Of a stretch of 64,000 nucleotides of DNA, positions 62,448 to 64,000 are shown piece by piece (the first letter of the stretch is position 1; every line of letters begins with the position of its first letter). The stretch comes from Synergistaceae bacterium UBA5560 (GTDB lineage: Bacteria; Synergistota; Synergistia; Synergistales; Aminiphilaceae), in the NCBI GenBank assembly GCA_002425685.1, contig DIMS01000056.1, positions 16,511-80,510 on the forward strand, in the 5' to 3' direction. A program made the position numbers and the translations under genes. The notes below the pieces were generated by a model. That model was not told the DNA's origin. It saw only the letters and a list, made by a program, of their open reading frames with translations, and ran no database searches.

Positions 62448-63796
62448 GGGCGACGGTGCAACGGTGTACCATCCCGGGCGGTGAGGTTCCACGCGCAGAA
62501 GGGGACGAGGCGTCCATCCGGCGCGGCTGCATGGACGCAGCAGAAGCGGAGCCGCTCGAGGTCGAGGTTCTCCGCGTCCTGGAAGGCCATGGCGCTGATG
62601 CTGAAGTTGCCCCTTTTTCCAAGGCGGAGAAACCGGTCGAGATCGTCCTCCGGCGACGAGGCGGAGGCGCAGTGGTTCGCAACACCTTCTCCGGAGACGG
62701 AGACTTCCCGGGAGACGTTCGCTCCCCAGCGTCGCCGGATGCTTTCCACGGCTCTGAGCGGGCCTTCCTCCCTGGGCCGTGTCCCGCAGCAGGGTTCATG
62801 TCCCACGGGGAAGATCCGGTCCGGGGCTTCCACAAGGTACACCGCGCGGAAGGAGCAGCGTTCGTGCTCGCATCGGGAGGGACGGAAGTGCGAGAGCTCG
62901 GTGAGCCCCCCGGTCTGTGCGACAAGATGCCGCAGGATCCGGGGCAGAGTCAGGCGCGTCTCGTCCCGGGGTGGGTCGGGATAGCGGCCGAAGAAGCTCA
63001 GGGGCTGAAAGTGCACGCCCCGTACCGTGGGAAAGAGAGAAAGACCGTATCGGACGATATCCCCTATCTCGTCGTCGTTCACTCCCCACTGAAGGGTCGG
63101 CACGAGAACCACCCCCAGTTCCGCCCCGGCGCAGGCGCGGAGAGCATCTGTCTTAACCGCTCCGAGGTGTCTTCCCCGAAGTGCGAGATGCGTCGTCTCC
63201 CGAAGGCCGTCGAACTGGAGGAACACCCATCCCAGCCCCGCCTCCCGAAGCCTTCGGGCGTATCCGGGCTCTTCGGCGAGGCGGAGGCCGTTCGTGTTGA
63301 GCTGAATTCCTGGAAAACCGAGACCGGATGCCAGGCGGAGGAGTTCGGGCAGATCGGATCGTTCCGTGGGTTCACCGCCGGAGAGTTGGAGAATCGCGCC
63401 CTCAGCCCTGTCCCGGATCTTTCGGAGCAGCGTCTCCAGGGTGGCGAAATCCGGTTCGTCCCCGCTCCCCGCATCGGCGAAACAGACCGGGCAGCCGAGT
63501 CGGCAGCGCTCCGTCACCTCCACCACAACGGTGCAGCTCCGCTGTTCATGGAATTCGCAAAGGCCACAGCTCCGGGGACAGTCGTCGGGCGGTGTGTTCT
63601 CCGGGCCGGAAAGGGGAAATCGAGAGGATGTCCAGGCGTGGAGATCCGGTGCTCCCTCCCAGACGAGGCAGGAAAAATCTCCATGGTCGGGGCATCGTTT
63701 CCGGAGAAAGACGTTTTCCTTCTCCGTATCCAGAGCGGCGGGAATTCGCCTGAGACAGACGGGGCAGAGGCTGTGCGTACGTCTCAGGAGTGCCAT
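62444..63796 (-). CDS. Radical SAM protein (TrsS-like)
   Basis: A 450-residue radical SAM enzyme. The [4Fe-4S]-SAM motif CRLGCPVC has C98, C102 and C105, followed by LQLSGGEPTERSDLPELL and IQLNTNGLRLAEEPGY. N-terminal extra cysteines (CPVC 11-14, C35, C43, C73, C77, C80) and a C-terminal cysteine-rich part (EPCCGTRP, FCCVHAAAPDG, FCAWN) suggest further metal or cluster sites. The arrangement matches the family annotated as radical SAM (seleno)protein TrsS; no in-frame TGA is used here. Its ATG overlaps the stop of the upstream gene (TGATG). Function unknown. Confidence 0.85.
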   Translation of the reverse strand: MALLRRTHSLCPVCLRRIPAALDTEKENVFLRKRCPDHGDFSCLVWEGAPDLHAWTSSRFPLSGPENTPPDDCPRSCGLCEFHEQRSCTVVVEVTERCRLGCPVCFADAGSGDEPDFATLETLLRKIRDRAEGAILQLSGGEPTERSDLPELLRLASGLGFPGIQLNTNGLRLAEEPGYARRLREAGLGWVFLQFDGLRETTHLALRGRHLGAVKTDALRACAGAELGVVLVPTLQWGVNDDEIGDIVRYGLSLFPTVRGVHFQPLSFFGRYPDPPRDETRLTLPRILRHLVAQTGGLTELSHFRPSRCEHERCSFRAVYLVEAPDRIFPVGHEPCCGTRPREEGPLRAVESIRRRWGANVSREVSVSGEGVANHCASASSPEDDLDRFLRLGKRGNFSISAMAFQDAENLDLERLRFCCVHAAAPDGRLVPFCAWNLTARDGTPLHRRP

Positions 63797-64000
63797 CAGG
63801 AGGGGCGTCCTTCCTGGAGGCCGAAGCCCTGTTCTACGAGTAGTTGCAGTGTCTTTTCGAGCGTTGCGGCGACCATGGAGGAACAGACGATCGGATCGGG
63901 AGCGGCTGTGTCGCCCAGAATATCGCCGCAGCCCACGCGCTCTCCTCCGGTGCCCCAGCGTTCACGGAACCAGCGGTGCAGCTCCTCCGCCATGAAGAGA
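63796..64000 (-). CDS. C-GCAxxG-C-C-like protein, C-terminal fragment
   Basis: The last 67 codons of a gene entering from the right edge. Visible residues include MAEELHRWFRERWGTGGERVGCGDILGD and a C-terminal helix ATLEKTLQLLVEQGFGLQEGRPS. The spacing VGCGDILGD after a Trp/Arg-rich helix resembles the end of C_GCAxxG_C_C proteins, which accompany TrsS-type radical SAM genes. Because most of the protein is missing this is only suggestive. Its stop is shared with the radical SAM start. Confidence 0.5.
   Translation of the reverse strand, partial: LFMAEELHRWFRERWGTGGERVGCGDILGDTAAPDPIVCSSMVAATLEKTLQLLVEQGFGLQEGRPS

Noticed and set aside
1..64000. tRNA or rRNA genes, insertion sequences, prophage and CRISPR arrays
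   Set aside because: No tRNA cloverleaf motifs, transposase-like proteins, terminal repeats or regularly spaced repeats were noticed in the window by reading; a dedicated scan was not possible.

Overview
This 64 kb window is GC-rich chromosomal DNA from what looks like a member of the Synergistota (Aminiphilus-like, by inference). The pointers are a C-terminal Synerg-CTERM-type sorting tail (GGGCS, membrane span, basic end) on the protein at 50365-52023, the abundance of TRAP and Liv-type uptake systems typical of amino-acid-fermenting anaerobes, LysW-carrier amino acid biosynthesis, and a larC / radical SAM / CoA-ligase neighbourhood. No tRNA, rRNA, insertion sequence, prophage or CRISPR array was seen.

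Layout. 1-2965 (minus): lysW-lysX-lysY-lysZ (lysZ cut by the window edge), preceded by a sigma70-like promoter and a T-box leader, with a second attenuator-like element between lysX and lysY. 3285-8555: an IclR regulator diverges from a TAXI receptor, a fused TRAP permease and a 2-methylisocitrate/dimethylmalate lyase-family enzyme, closed by a terminator. 8620-10910 (minus): ArsR regulator, a previously easy-to-miss 48-residue cysteine-rich peptide and an ABC-2 exporter. 11273-14979: a polyferredoxin membrane protein, a cysteine desulfurase-like enzyme and a Cof-type HAD phosphatase.

15130-28805 (minus) is a long branched-chain amino acid biosynthesis block: leader peptide and attenuator, ilvN, ilvC, leuA, leuC, a small unknown gene, leuD, leuB, ilvB, then a DctPQM TRAP transporter with its own promoter, then ilvD. 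29114-33714 (minus) is a complete LivFGMHJ uptake system, preceded by an aminotransferase and a KDG kinase / KDPG aldolase / IclR / HpcH aldolase set under a promoter flanked by IclR-type operators (33890-38535). 38963-46019 (plus) is a probable catabolic locus: GntR regulator, guanidino-group-modifying superfamily hydrolase, LivHMGF without a binding protein, and a metal-dependent amidohydrolase.

46353-50276 (minus) encodes an SPFH protein with five zinc ribbons, two membrane proteins and a flavin reductase. 50365-54636 (minus) joins cobU-cobS with an HD-GYP protein and the Synerg-CTERM protein. 54905-59743 holds a threonine dehydratase and a 1277-residue AsmA/TamB-like protein. 60023-64000 holds larC converging on a CoA-ligase-like protein, a radical SAM protein and the end of a C-GCAxxG-C-C-like protein, a set of unknown purpose that is the best candidate for an under-described system here.

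Together the genes describe a cell that imports amino acids and organic acids through several ABC and TRAP systems, yet keeps tightly attenuated biosynthesis of Lys/Arg and Leu/Ile/Val. Functions are assigned from protein motifs and context by reading only; no database search was possible.
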